Assembly (NCBI GenBank): GCA_011634665.1 | Contig: WAEK01000008.1 | Span: 737,501-801,500 of the forward strand | Direction of reading: 5' to 3' | DNA: 64,000 nt | Source: Mortierella sp. BCC40632 | Lineage: Eukaryota; Mortierellomycota; Mortierellomycetes; Mortierellales; Mortierellaceae | Shown here: positions 11,524 through 23,311 of the stretch, piece by piece | How the letters are laid out: each line of letters begins with the position of its first letter | Position numbering within the stretch: position 1 is the stretch's first letter | Notes under the pieces: model-generated | The model's input: only the letters and a program-made list of their open reading frames with translations | What the model was told of the DNA's origin: nothing | The model's database searches: none | Position numbers and translations under genes: made by a program

Positions 11524-14500
11524 ATGGCACCCTTTCAACAGTTCCGATGTCTGAGCAGCGGCGCGCCTCGAAGAGAAACCATCATCGAAGTAAAGTTCGA
11601 TAAAAAGTCCAACAGAAATGTAATCCGATGGGACTGTATCACCCGCATGTTCCCGGGAGCCACAAATGTACTTAGGAATGACATAGTAGTTGATTTTGAG
11701 TGTGACAGTGACATGGAAGAGTAAGGAACCAGTCAATTGAACTATCCGAGTGTGGGGGTCTCTTGAAGGTTTTAAAGTAATCCGGAGTCAGTGATATTTG
11801 GTGACATGTTAGTAGAAAATAACAATTAGTGCTGATATCTGGCTCCGACTAGACTAGTTCCAAAAAGGATTGCAGCCCACCCATGTGAGGTACTTGAGGT
11901 GATTGTTGACGACAAAACCCCAAAAGGTTGCTCTCAGTCTCAGAGCGACATCGGTAGTACCATGAATATTCACCAAGATCCTACCCAAGGCTCAGCCAAG
12001 GCAATCAATATGGAAGCTCTCACACATCAAGTCAATCAACTCGCTATTGTCGAATCAGGTCAACAGAACACAGGATTATACAAAATAAGGACTCCCACAG
12101 GGACCAACACACCCCCTGAAAACACTCTGTGCATGGTCAAAGTCTTTCAGCACACCATCAACTCAGGTGTGCAAACTATCATAGATAGCCAGAGACACCA
12201 AACCAACAGAATTAGTGAATTTTTGGCAGAGACTCGTGCCGAACTCTCGGCTGAAATTGCCAAAGGGAATGCTTTACAACTCGAGTCAAGCGAGAAGCAA
12301 GATCGCATCTTCAAATTACAGGAAGAAATGAAAGTCATGCAAGAAGTGATGAAAAGAATGCATCAGCAGGCTCTTGATCGACTGGCCATCATCCAAGGTC
12401 GAATCCAGAAGGTCATTACTCAAAACTACGAGCTTCTCGAGTATCCAATCCCCCGACTATTCATCATCCTCCCACGAGAGTCTCGTTTCAGAGATCGCTT
12501 CAACCCATTCGCTGTCCCCTTCAGACTCTACTTCCTGTGTGAGTGTGGTTCACATACAATGAACGACTCAACGGCGTCCCCTCACAAGATCCACATTGCC
12601 AAACACGAAGGATATGATATTGATCAGCCAACAGAGTTCCTCGAGAAGTATGGCTCTTATATCTTGGCTGTCCTTCAGATGATCAAGTATAGTACAGCCA
12701 TGGCTACAGCTGTTGTTCCAGCCCTCGCAATAGCTAATGTATCGGAACAATTCAGACTCGCTTCGGAGAGTATCAGACACCTCAAGGAGAACTTCAATGG
12801 CCTCGTCGACGATGCCATCTCCATTCTCCAATCCAAGATCGAAACAACTGATCCGACCAATGGAAGCGAAAATCAACCCGATTTTAATACTGTCGAAGCT
12901 CTGGAAGGGGCAGATCTAAGACAGCTGGAGTCATATCTAAAAAACAAGGACTCAGCAAGGACTCTTGGAAACCTCTACAGGATTGTGACCAATGAGGGCC
13001 ATGTGAAGTGGGTCTGTCTAGATCACTACCGCGAGAACTACAAGGAAGTGGCAAGGAGGCAACTTCAAGAGACTGTTGAGAGCAACCAAGGCAAGTTCGA
13101 TGAGAACGAGGGAAAGATCACTATCAACCTTGGATCACGTTTATTGGCTCGACAATTCTATGACGCCTTGCAGAGAACCCGGGGGGTTCATTGCTTGAGT
13201 ATTACTCTGGGATGGGATGCTACTCTGGATGATTTACGACAATTGGGGACGACGGTCAGAGTGTCCAATACCCCTATCCTCGAACTTGTCGGATTTCACT
13301 TTGAAGGCCCTGCGATCGATATTCTCAATCGAGGCCGACGATTTGATCCGCTTATCGACATCATGACAAACGGAAATGTCCGGTACTTTAAGCTTATGAA
13401 CTGCCATGACTTCTTCAAGAGGATAAGTCGATTCCCTCAAGGAGGTAGTGCTTCTACTCTCCAGAAATTGTTTCTAGGCGGTTGTAGTGTTCGCACAACC
13501 GAGGAAATTGCCAATCTATTTGATGGTCTGCCAAGTCTCAAACAAATCCGGGTTCGGCAATCACGTGTGGACATTACCCTCTCCAGAACTGGAGATTCTC
13601 CAAAATCTACAGAGGGCAGAGTCTTCGACAGCCATTCATCAGTGAAGCATCCCAAGTCGAATGACTTGATGCATAATTTTGACGATTGGTCCAATTTGAA
13701 CGTTGTTCGCTTTAAGGCTGAATCTGAAATTATTTCAGGGTATGGCTTTCACCGCTTTCTCTCAAGAAATCAGCAGTTGGAGACTCTGGCCATCAGAATT
13801 TCCAATACTCGCAGCAATCTATTCCTCGTAAAAGAGATACACAGTATTCTTCAACAGCTCAGTCATCCACTCAGGCAGCTAACTCTGGAAAGCTGGTCAC
13901 TCTTCGGATCGAAAGTCTCGTTTAACTTTGATCAAGGCCGCATTGTATCAGTGTCACTACATTACACTGACCTGGAAACAATATATCTCAACAGTAAATC
14001 ATTCGGTAGAATCTACGTCGGGATCGAAGGAGAGGAAATCACCTGGCAACTGCCCTGGATCCAAGAATTACTTTACGATAAACTTCGTATCTTACCAGTA
14101 CTCATCGACACATTCCCTAATCTGCAAGTACACGCAATAGCTTGGGACGAACTCGGCCCCTTTGGTCCTTATGCCTATTTTAATGAGCTACTGACCGTCT
14201 CGAAAGGCTCGTTGACCAAGCTTAGTCTCACAGGCAGAGGTGTAAGCAGGATCTTCAGTTCAAGTAAAGATGAAATGGGAAGTGAGCCCTTCCCAAATCT
14301 CATACATTTCACATACCACTACGGGGACGATGGACCAGAACCAAAGACAGTACCAATTCTGGATGGCGCAGAGCGACTGATCGATTGCCTCTCTGGATTT
14401 CTTCCCCTCAAGTCCTTTCGACAGACCCGCAAACTAAAGATGTCTGTCCAATTGAACAACATCACCATAGAATCCGGATCTTGGGGTCGTCTCCTGAACT

Positions 14501-14727
14501 CGATTGACTTTCAGTCGATCTCTAAGCTCAACCTGATTGATTGTACATTCTCGGAGGAGATGTTTTCAGTTCTTGAGGTGGCTCTTATGAATGCGGATCT
14601 TGACTTGTTTATTAGCGGCATGAAGGGCATCAGTCCTGAGAGGAAGCACATGTTTAATGCACTCCCACAATATTCTAAAATTCGGATCAAACGAATGTCA
14701 TTATATCATGCAGATAGTAAGAGCTAA
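11524..14727 (+). CDS. Array copy 1: header / coiled-coil / conserved core / LRR-like protein
   Basis: Two exons: 11524-11720 (197 nt) and 11853-14727, joined at GA|A to give 1023 aa. The header (FRCLSSGAPRRETIIEVKFD... through the junction to LVPKRIAAHPCEVLEVIV) is a compact, possibly ubiquitin-fold domain. A variable Ser/Thr-rich linker follows, then a coiled coil (KLQEEMKVMQEVMKRM), then the core beginning NYELLEYPIPRLFIILPRE with FRLYFLCECGSHT, a helical hydrophobic stretch (ILAVLQMIKYSTAMATAVVP) and GHVKWVCLDHYRENYKE. From about residue 480 there are LRR-like units. No kinase, P-loop or protease motif is visible. The second exon could only start earlier than its first in-frame Met by splicing, which supports the intron. 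The family is conserved but uncharacterised as far as I can tell. Confidence 0.8.
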
Positions 14728-16460
14728 CAAATATATTTGTATATATTTAAATTGAATGGAAATGCTTCTCAACAACCCACTGCTAATAGTAGGAACGAGC
14801 GTTTTTGATACAGTACCCAAGTCGGTAGAGCAACTCCTTCATGTAAATGATTGGATTCACCCTGTCTCCTTGTTCTCATTCTATTCTATCCATATCTTAG
14901 GGATCCATCACCCAATTACTGACTCCCTATAGTTTTGTCCGACTCTATCAAGAGCTCGAATAGTAGTCGAGTCTATGAAGAAGTTTCTCGTATCAAGAAA
15001 GATTAAGGAATGTAGTAATCGAGTTTTGTACATACATGATTGCAGGTCGAAGACGGTCTGGAGATACTATAAAGAGTCGGTTAAAAAATGTGATGGAAAA
15101 TCGCTTGCCTCAAGGCTGGGTCACATGCTACCAAAATAGGGAGCCAGTTATGCGATGCATTACTTGGCGCAAATGCTCTATCTTCTTATCGGCTGCCTCA
15201 TGACTCATCTTGCACCCACCCACCCCGCGTTCTACTCTGGCTGTTCTTTACCCTGCAACCATGGACTTGGAAGGAAGAACTTAAAAAGAAATTATGAGGC
15301 CGGAGGGATTTGTTAATGTGAACGGGATTCAAGGAACAATAGCGTTTTTTGTAGATTCAGAGGAATCGACTACAAATACAGCTCTCGTTGGTATAGCACT
15401 ACTACGGATGGCATCCAGCCTCATTGTCCAAATTGAAGGGACGCTGCTAGTGTCATCGACAGTAATCAATAACGAAGCTGGTCTGTCGAAACAGCGTACC
15501 ATTTGTCTATATATTCCACCGTCCTCATAGAGCATGTCTTCTTCAACCCTGCGACGTGAATACTAGGTGATGAGTTAGAAAGACCTTTTCGCCATGATAG
15601 TAGACACAGTGCCAAATCGCAATGGACAAGGCGTCCAAGGGCAAAAATACTCTCTTCCTATCTATCTAGTTTTTCCGAACTGGTTTGTTTGAAACACGCG
15701 CATCCTTGCTCGTCCGACGAGTGTTAGGTATTACTCCGAGACTAGATACCCGGAGACCCAGCAATCTTGGAAGCGCCCTGAATGCATTCCATCCGGAAGT
15801 CGAGCAGTACACCGGTTCATGCATTGAAAAGAAGAGTTCCGTCTTGTCGTTGCTGATGTCTTCAACTTGGAGGTCCATTCGGATTGCCTCATTTAATTTC
15901 ATGAGATCCGACTGCAGACTCAATGTCAGTATTCGCTGGCCATTTTGAATGTAGGAAAGGAAGGTTAGTACATGCCTAGAAGAGAGAATAGAACTCTTCC
16001 AAGGAGTACAGTCTCCCGTGTCCCGTTCCTCGTAAGAAGAAGTGAACGAAGGCCAAAGAAAAAAGAGAAGACTCACTTCATATCAGAACTACGCTCTACA
16101 GGAAAGTTCTTCTCATGTCCGTGAAGAAAACTACCGGTGGTCTAATACCAAGATAAAACGCCAGACTACAGCCAACATGTGGGTCGCCAATAAAGACTCC
16201 GAGAAGGAAAGACTGTGGAGAGCGCATATTTTTTGAGGAGACTCGAACGCAGCTGTTAGTCAATGAAGGCGGCAGATGACGTCTCGAAGGAAAGAGAGCA
16301 GGCAATGCGCCAACATAAAAAATAATGTTCGCACAGTTAATCTGGTACGTATGTCGCATGTTTCAGAAGAGCGGCCGGTCGCTACAACTCCATGCCTACG
16401 ATTGGCTGGAAAGCATGGCCCCCGTCCCGACATTCTGAAAACCCCTTGCATTGAATGTGT
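14728..16460. other. Array spacer between copies 1 and 2
   Basis: Contains stretches that resemble other spacers. TTTTGTCCGACTCTATCAAG near 14935 resembles 34795 and 45040; CATAGAGCATGTCTTCTTC near 15528 resembles 34840; the segment 15700-15960 resembles 30995-31210. Together these indicate that the duplicated unit included long flanks. A 136-aa minus-strand open frame (16076-15666) overlaps the conserved part, but its counterparts elsewhere are broken, so I do not call it. Confidence 0.55.
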
Positions 16461-16465
16461 CTGTC

Positions 16466-16540
16466 GCACAGTCACACAGGGGTGAAGCATTCCCTGTTCA
16501 TGAGAGCCAATTTCTCCACCAGTCACTTTTTCCCAGGCAC
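16466..16540 (+). promoter_or_regulatory. Conserved promoter block, array copy 2
   Basis: GCACAGTCACACAGGGGTGAAG followed, after a longer gap, by AGTCACTTTTTCCCAGGCAC, about 170-245 nt before the copy 2 ATG. Confidence 0.55.
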
Positions 16541-16711
16541 AGTAAAATGCCGTTTGTTGTTGTTGACCATGCTCCCTACTTCTCTTGTCAAATCCACCTC
16601 TTCCTCTCATAAAAGACCTCTCTTTTCTCTTCCATCTCTCCTCCTGTGATATTCGTATCAAGAAATCATCTCAATCCAACCTTCACACCCTGCAACACAC
16701 ACCAACAACTT

Positions 16712-19700
16712 ATGGCTCCTGTTCAGTATTTCCGATGTCTGAGCCAAAGCACGTCTCGGAGTGAGGCCGCCATTGAAGCAAAGTTCGATGCGATGTCCAA
16801 CAAAGATGTTGTCCGGTGGGAAAGTATTACCCAGGCCTTTCCTGGAGCCATCTGTGTTCTCAAGAACAGCTTGATAGTCGAGTGTGAATGCGATAGTGGC
16901 ATGAAAGAGTATGGAACTTAAAAGTCGAACCACTAAGTGTGGATGACTTGCAAGAGGCAAGGCCGATTGGAATCAATGGATAGACTGTGGTAATTAACAA
17001 TTGAAAACTTTTTGCTGTATCTTTGGCCATGACTAGACTTGATCCAAGAAGGATCGCAGCATACCCAGATGAGGTACTTGAGGTTGTTATCGCCGATCAA
17101 GGATCCAGAGACAGCTCTCGGTCTCACTACAACATCAACAATACTATGGCTTTTCGCCAAAACTCGACTCAATACTCGGCCAAGACACTTAGTGTGGCCA
17201 ACCTCGCACACAAAGTCGATCACAGTGCCATTGCCAAACCAGGTCAACTTTATCCAGGACTGTGTTTAATGGATACCTTCACAGGAGCTAGCAAAGTTCC
17301 AACATTAGCTCAGCACATGATCAATGCCTTTCAGTGCACAGCAAACTCGAGCCTTCAGACTATCGTAGACAGCCAGAGATATCAAACCAACAGAATCATC
17401 AATATCATGGCAGAGCACCGTGCCGAGCTCTCTGCAGAAATTGCCCGAGGGAATGATTTACAACAAAAACTGAATGTAAAACAGGATCGCATCATCAAAT
17501 TACAGGAAGAGATGAAGGATATGCAACAGCAGGCTCTTAGTCGATTGGCTGTCATCCAAGGTCGACTCCAGAAGGTCCTCACTCAGAACTATGAGCTCCT
17601 CGAGTATCCAATCCCTCGACTGTTCATCATCCTCCCACGAGAACCTCGCTTCAGAGACCGCTTTAACCCTTTCACCACCCCTTTCAGACTCTACTTTTTG
17701 TGTGAATGTGGCTCCCACACAATGGGCGAGTCAACATCGAACCCTCACAAGATCCACATTGCCAGACACGAAGGATACGACATTGACCAACCAACAGAGT
17801 TTCTGGAAGAGTATGGCACTTATATCTTGACTATTCTCCAGATGATCAAGTATGGCGCAGCCGCAGCAACCGCTGTGGTTCCAACTATAGCAATAGCCGA
17901 TCCATCGGAACAAGTCAGGCTCGCCTCGAGAAGTATTAGACACCTCAAGGAGATCTTCAACAGCCTCGTCGACGATGCCATCTCCATTCTCCAATCCAAG
18001 ATCGAGACAACTGATCCGACCAATGGAAGCGAAAACCAACCCGATTTTAATACTGTCGAAGCTCTGGAAGGGGCAGATCTAAGACAGCTGGAGTCATATC
18101 TAAAAAACAAGGACTCAGCAAGGACTCTTGGAAACCTCTACAGGATTGTGACCAATGAGGGCCATGTGAAGTGGGTCTGTCTAGATCACTACCGCGAGAA
18201 CTACAAGGAAGTGGCAAGGAGGCAACTTCAAGAGACTGTTGAAAGCAATGAGGGCGAGTTCAATGAAAACGAAGGAAAGGTCACTATCGGTCTTGGATCG
18301 CGGTTATTAGCTCGACAGTTTTATGATGCCTTGCAGAGGACCCGAGGGGTTCATGACCTGGACATTATCCTTGAATGGGATGTTACCCTGGATGATTTAC
18401 GACAGCTGGAGACGGCAGTTAGGGTTTCCAATATCTCTATCCTCAGACTCAGAGCACAGCACTTCAATGGACCAGCAAGCGATGTTCTCAATCGCTCTCG
18501 ACGATTTGATCCGCTTGTAGACATCATGACAAACGGACATCTTAGGTCTTTTGAGCTTGTGAAATGCCAAGGCTTCTTCAAGAAAATTAGTCGATCCCCT
18601 CAAGGAGGCAGCACAGCGACTCTCCAAAACCTGATTCTAGTCAACTGTGATTTCAGAACAACCAAAGACGCCGCCAATCTGTTTGATGGTCTACCAAGTG
18701 TCAAACATATCAAAATTGAGGAGTCAGATTTGAGTATCACCTTTTCCAGGGCCGTGGGTATATCAAACACTACAGAAGGCAGGATCATCGATAACCCTCC
18801 ATCAGCCAAGCAGTCCAAGTTGGATGACTTGATGCGTAATTTTGATGATTGGCCCAATCTGAACATTGTTCACTTCAAGGCTGACCTCCAGACTATTTCC
18901 GAATATGGACTCCACCGTATCTTCTCAAGAAATCAACAGTTGGAGACTCTGACCATCGGAATTTGCAACCGTCGCAGCAATCCAGCTTTCATAAAAGAGG
19001 CATCTCGTATAATTCAGCAACTCCGTCATCCGCTCAGGCAATTAACTGTAGATGGCAAATCTGTGTTCAGGTTGAAAGCCTCATTCGGCTTTGATCATGG
19101 CCGCTTTGTATCAGCAACATTACAAAGGCCTGAAAACGAAATCATTGACCTCAACAGCGAATCGTTTGGTGGAATCTTTGTCAGGATCGAGGGGGATAGA
19201 TTCGCTTGGAAATTTCATGAGACCAAAGACCTTTACTATGATTGGCTTGGCATCTTACCGGTGCTTATCGATGCATTCCCGAAGTTGCAAGTGCAGGAAG
19301 TATCGTGCGATGACCTTGGTATCCCTTATTGCTATGCCTATTTTCGTGAGTTAATGGCAATTTCGAAAGGATCATTGACCAAAATTAGTTTGGCGTGCTT
19401 TGGTTCAGACTGGGCTTCTCGCTTAAGTCCATATGAAATGAGAAATGGGCCTTTCCCAAATCTCACACATTTCATGTACCACTACGAGGATGTTGCGTCC
19501 ATACTTAAGACATTACCAGCCCAGGACGATGTTGAACGGCTGATCTATTGGCTCTCTCGATTCCTCCCTCTCAAGTCCTTTCAACAAACACGCCAACACA
19601 AGATGTGCGTCTGGTTGAAGAATATCGATATGGGATTAGGGTCATGGGATCGTCTCCTGAACTCTATTGACTTTCAGTCTCTACAAGAGTTCAAACTGAC

Positions 19701-19857
19701 TGACTGTACATTCTCGGAGGAGGTACTTTCAGTTCTCAGAGTGGTTCTTGAGAATTCAGACCTCGACTTGTGTACTGACGGCATGAAAGGCATCAGTCCT
19801 GAGAGAAAAGAGGCCTTTATTGCGTCCTTTCAGTATTCCAATGTGCGTATCAAATGA
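16712..19857 (+). CDS. Array copy 2: header / coiled-coil / conserved core / LRR-like protein
   Basis: Exons 16712-16908 and 17037-19857 give 1005 aa. The donor is GTATGG rather than the GTAAGG used by the other copies, at the identical phase (GA|A). The header carries the substitutions FDAMSNKDVVRW and CECDSGMKE. The core reads NYELLEYPIPRLFIILPRE, FRLYFLCECGSHTMGES and WVCLDHYRENYKE. From TTDPTNGSENQPDFNTVEAL to the end of the core it is almost identical to copy 1 (about 17960-18243 versus 12800-13083), whereas the preceding helical stretch (MIKYGAAAATAVVPTIAIAD) and the LRR-like tail differ. The coiled coil is shortened by one heptad block relative to copies 1 and 3. It ends SNVRIK, followed immediately by a long T run. 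Confidence 0.8.
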
Positions 19858-19864
19858 TGGAGTC

Positions 19865-19897
<33 letters not shown>

Positions 19898-20811
19898 CAG
19901 CATGCTAGAAAGAAGGATCAGAGAATAAACCAAACGAAAGTACTTCTAACAAATTTCCGACCATTAGAAAAGGCGCTTCAGTGTAGTATTCGTCTGCGCC
20001 TCCTGCTCAGGCGCATCCACTTACACCTTTTACTCGAAACTCTTGCTCGAATACACTTTCCAGTGGCATCTTTTCTTTTCAGGTCCTTTCTGAAAGCCAA
20101 GCCTTAGAGCAGCAGATCGCCCTTGTATCCTTAGATCTGGCTAACGCAGTTGGATAGAAAGAGATGCCTGAGAGAACACCACCAATACCTCTCCTCCGTC
20201 GAATGATCCCTACCGATACCAATTACTCAATCTCCGATAAGTTTGACAAAGAGAGACCCGCTGATTTTCCCTGATTCCTTTTCCACTTTTCTTTTTGATA
20301 CTTTTTATGCCTAGACACAAATTCTTCCGCTGTCGCATTCATTCGATTTTGTCCCCTAGCCCCTATTCTTTTGCATCTCATTCTCTATTCTCGGCCCTTG
20401 AGAGTTTCGCTGGAGAGTCCTATAATAACTCCTAAGCATTCCTTGCTTCTCGTCAGTTTTTTATCGTAATCTCTCGATCAATTTGCAGCACTCCCTTTAG
20501 AGTTGTTTCTTGGTGTTGTTGGATAGTGGCTTGTTTAGATGGTTTATGAGATAGGAGAGATGAAAAAAAAAAAAAAAGGAGAGAGCGGCTAGATGTGACA
20601 CTACACCGGCTCATATTCGACTATAAAAGAGCCTCTTCCCCTCCTCTCCTCACTATGTTGTTTCGTCTTGTTTTCACTCTTCTGTCATTAAGGTAGAAAG
20701 GTAGATGAAATTTTCCTTTGTCACTCATGATGGTATACTGATCCATTACTAACTGAGATCATCTTTGCAGTATTTCACACTCAACATAATAATAGAGATC
20801 AGGTCGGCGAA
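19858..20811. other. Spacer and promoter region of the 3-repeat cysteine-rich gene
   Basis: T run at about 19867-19895, then AT-rich sequence. A TATA box (TATAAAAG, 20622-20629) and a likely 5' leader intron (GT at 20693, AG at 20769-20770) precede the cysteine-rich gene. GTTGTTTCTTGG...TTGTTTAGATGG near 20503-20540 resembles GTTGTTTCCTGG...GTCTGGATGG near 27407-27445 upstream of its paralogue. Confidence 0.55.
20622..20629 (+). promoter_or_regulatory. TATA box, 3-repeat cysteine-rich gene
   Basis: TTCGACTATAAAAGAGC parallels TTCGCTATAAAGGATC at 27508-27522 before the paralogous gene, so this is a conserved TATA element. The ATG lies 183 nt downstream with a probable leader intron between. 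Confidence 0.65.
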
Positions 20812-21360
20812 ATGAAGATTCAGCGCATTGCTACACTAGTCGGAGTTTGTGCTTTGACTGTCAGTGCGGTGGCCCCCGCTCCGTTGTCGTGCGTGGACAA
20901 CAAAGGCGTGTGTTACATCAAGGACACACTTCAACCCTGCCCCAAAGGAATAACATGTATGTCTGGCAGATGCCACAAACCATGCATTCCAGTCGATAAA
21001 TCCTGCCGTCGTCACTCCAAACACAAATGCTGCGACGACAATGAATGTGTGGATGGAAAGTGTCGACCGCGATGTTCTCCACTCGGCGGCTTCTGTGGTG
21101 GTCCCTTGAATATCAGTTGTTGTGATAGTAATTCATGTATTTCTGGTACATGCCAACCACCATGTTCTCCACTCGGCGGCTCCTGTGGTGGTCCCTCCAA
21201 TATCGGTTGTTGTGATAGTAATTCATGTATTTCTGGTACATGCCAACCACCATGTACACCAGCTGGCGGTGTTTGTGATTTGGGTGATCCAGGTGCTTGC
21301 TGTTCCCAAACGTGTTGTAATTTCAACCCCCCGAGTCCACCCGTTTGCTGTAATGTGTAG
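20812..21360 (+). CDS. Secreted cysteine-knot-like repeat protein, 3 full repeats
   Basis: 182 aa, intronless in the coding part. Residues 1-22 (MKIQRIATLVGVCALTVSAVAP) form a signal peptide. After an N-terminal cap (CVDNKGVCYIKDTLQPCPKG) come three units of about 30 residues on the pattern C-x6-C-x7-CC-x4-C-x4-C-xPP, for example CSPLGGSCGGPSNIGCC then DSNSCISGTCQPP. A C-terminal cap follows (CTPAGGVCDLGDPGACCSQTCC). The C...C...CC...C...C spacing matches inhibitor-cystine-knot (knottin) peptides. Extracellular, protease-resistant, possibly antimicrobial, effector or wall-associated; the role is not determined. It sits between array copies 2 and 3 on the same strand, and its paralogue starts at 27785. 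Confidence 0.8.
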   Translation: MKIQRIATLVGVCALTVSAVAPAPLSCVDNKGVCYIKDTLQPCPKGITCMSGRCHKPCIPVDKSCRRHSKHKCCDDNECVDGKCRPRCSPLGGFCGGPLNISCCDSNSCISGTCQPPCSPLGGSCGGPSNIGCCDSNSCISGTCQPPCTPAGGVCDLGDPGACCSQTCCNFNPPSPPVCCNV

Positions 21361-23090
21361 AGCACTCATCAATCACAGACATAGGTATCATTCGCTACGT
21401 GTCTATTTACCCATGCGACCCCTCCTCCTTCCTTCACCTGCCCTCTCCTCACCGATATCCTTTTTTGAATAAATATCAAATCAAACATAAACTAAGGGGG
21501 CATTCCAGTTTGACATCACATGATATCCTTCAACTTTGCCTTCCTCTGCTCTGGTCTGCTTTGCTGATATTCCTAATCTCTCTTTCAGCAACGTGCTTTC
21601 CCTTTCTTGCACTCGGCTGAGGAACGTCTGGGGAATAACAGATAAAAGACATATAATGGATTGCAGAAGAGAGGAGTTGCACTGAGGCATGGTAAATAAA
21701 AGGTCAGAGGTTTTACTAAAGGGAGGAAAGCATATTGTGTAGAGTGAAAGAATGGTTGAGTGCCAGGTGCTAAAGCCATCGTATTTTTGTCTTTCTCTTC
21801 ATGCTTTTCAGTTGTTACTTGATGATTGACAACTAGGGAGACTTTTTTTTCTTTTCTTTTTGGCGATCTGCGGGCTTGACTGCAGACATTTTTACTTCAT
21901 CGGCTGGCAGCTCTGGGACCAGTATTTATACTGGCCCATGTTCAAAAACAAAGACATGTCACATCTCACCAACTTGCATTTTCCCTTTGTGTTTTTTACA
22001 GTCTTTTTCGGTATATCTGCGCTTTTTCGATCAATTTGCTTCCTATTGTCAATTTGCTTCCGCTCCCCGTCCCCCCTGGAACTTTCTTCTCTTTTCCTGC
22101 TTCAGCATGCCTTCTTTACCTTCTTTCTTCCTTCCCCTGTTCTGAACATTTCGTCCGACTTTGCTGTCTCCTCTGCTGCCAGCCCATTGGGTGTTAACCA
22201 TAAAATCTCCGTGGAGGATGTGGAGATGACCCAGACTGAGCACGGTAATAGCTCACGCCGATAGGGGGCGCAGCTTCACTTCGGCAATCCATCTTTTCCT
22301 CGCTGCTGACTACGGAGCCTGTGCAAATAACATTTTTGCAGCGAGTTCAGTACTAATAGTATATGACTCTAGTAACCGTCACTTGGATATACTGATCAGC
22401 AACGAGAGTGGCACGCAGTCAGCCGGCGTGCCACTCTCAGTCGGTTTTCGCTTCCATGACAAAGTCGAAGAAGAGTGCACTTTGATACTCCGACACCTAC
22501 GAGACATCAAAATAAGACAACCGCACTACATTAATCGTCTGTTGAAAAGATCTTCACTTGTCCCGTAATCGTCTCACGCCCCCTTTTCTGCTACAAAGAT
22601 GAACCTCTCCCATCAGAAGAAAATGGCGATCCCTTGTAACTTTCAACAGGATTTTTTCTAAAATAAATAAAAAAAAGTAGTCCACGGTGTGTTCTTCTTA
22701 TAGGAATACAAGAATGTTATGTTTTCTCTGTAGGTACAAAAGGATGGATTCTGCCATTAGAATCCTCACAAATAATCTCTAATGTGGAGGGTACCTCCGT
22801 CAAACAAAACTAAAGGACTAAAGAACTTTGAAGCAGAAAGCTACTTCAAGGACTTCAAAAAGATATGGGCGTGCGCAGTTTTGACTTAAAAGAGATATGT
22901 CTGGGTACACTAACAATCAGGAGAGATGCTAGGCTACAATCTGCGAAACAATAAACAGAGAGAGAGAGAGAGAAATCAACTACCAAAGTGTACAAACAGG
23001 GCTGCGGATCATAGAAACGGAGAACAGAAGCTAAGCTGGACCAGTGGGAGGGATATGACTCAGGAAATTCCAGATAGACCAAAGACTGTC
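21361..23090. other. 1.7-kb spacer, no gene recognised
   Basis: Contains CT-rich open frames at 21860-22264 with no family features, and a perfect 13-bp inverted repeat at 22404-22438. No supported gene before the copy 3 promoter block. Confidence 0.5.
22404..22438. repeat. Perfect 13-bp inverted repeat (hairpin)
   Basis: GAGAGTGGCACGC (22404-22416) and GCGTGCCACTCTC (22426-22438) are exact reverse complements separated by 9 nt. No T tract follows directly, so it is not an obvious terminator. It could be a protein-binding palindrome or a structured RNA element. Confidence 0.85.
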
Positions 23091-23134
23091 GCACAAGGCT
23101 CTTCGACCTTTTCCCGGACACTTTTTCTCAGGCA
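23091..23134 (+). promoter_or_regulatory. Conserved promoter block, array copy 3
   Basis: GCACAAGGCT followed by GACACTTTTTCTCAGGCA, about 180-220 nt before the copy 3 ATG. Confidence 0.55.
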
Positions 23135-23311
23135 TTTGTTTTTTGTTTGTTTTTTGTTTTTAGTCCTTGTTCCCACTTCTCTGCCTTTTCCTTTCAAATC
23201 CTCTCCTCCCTACCATCAAAGGCCCCGCTTCCTCCCTCTGCAGTACCTTCTTGTGTCTGGAAATCCACTACCACACAACACTTCACACCTTCCAGCACAC
23301 TCCAACAGCTC

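Noticed and set aside
15666..16076. 136-aa minus-strand frame in the spacer before copy 2
   Set aside because: Related spacers before copies 4 and 5 have it broken by stops, and no intact version is visible, so it was kept as a finding rather than a gene.
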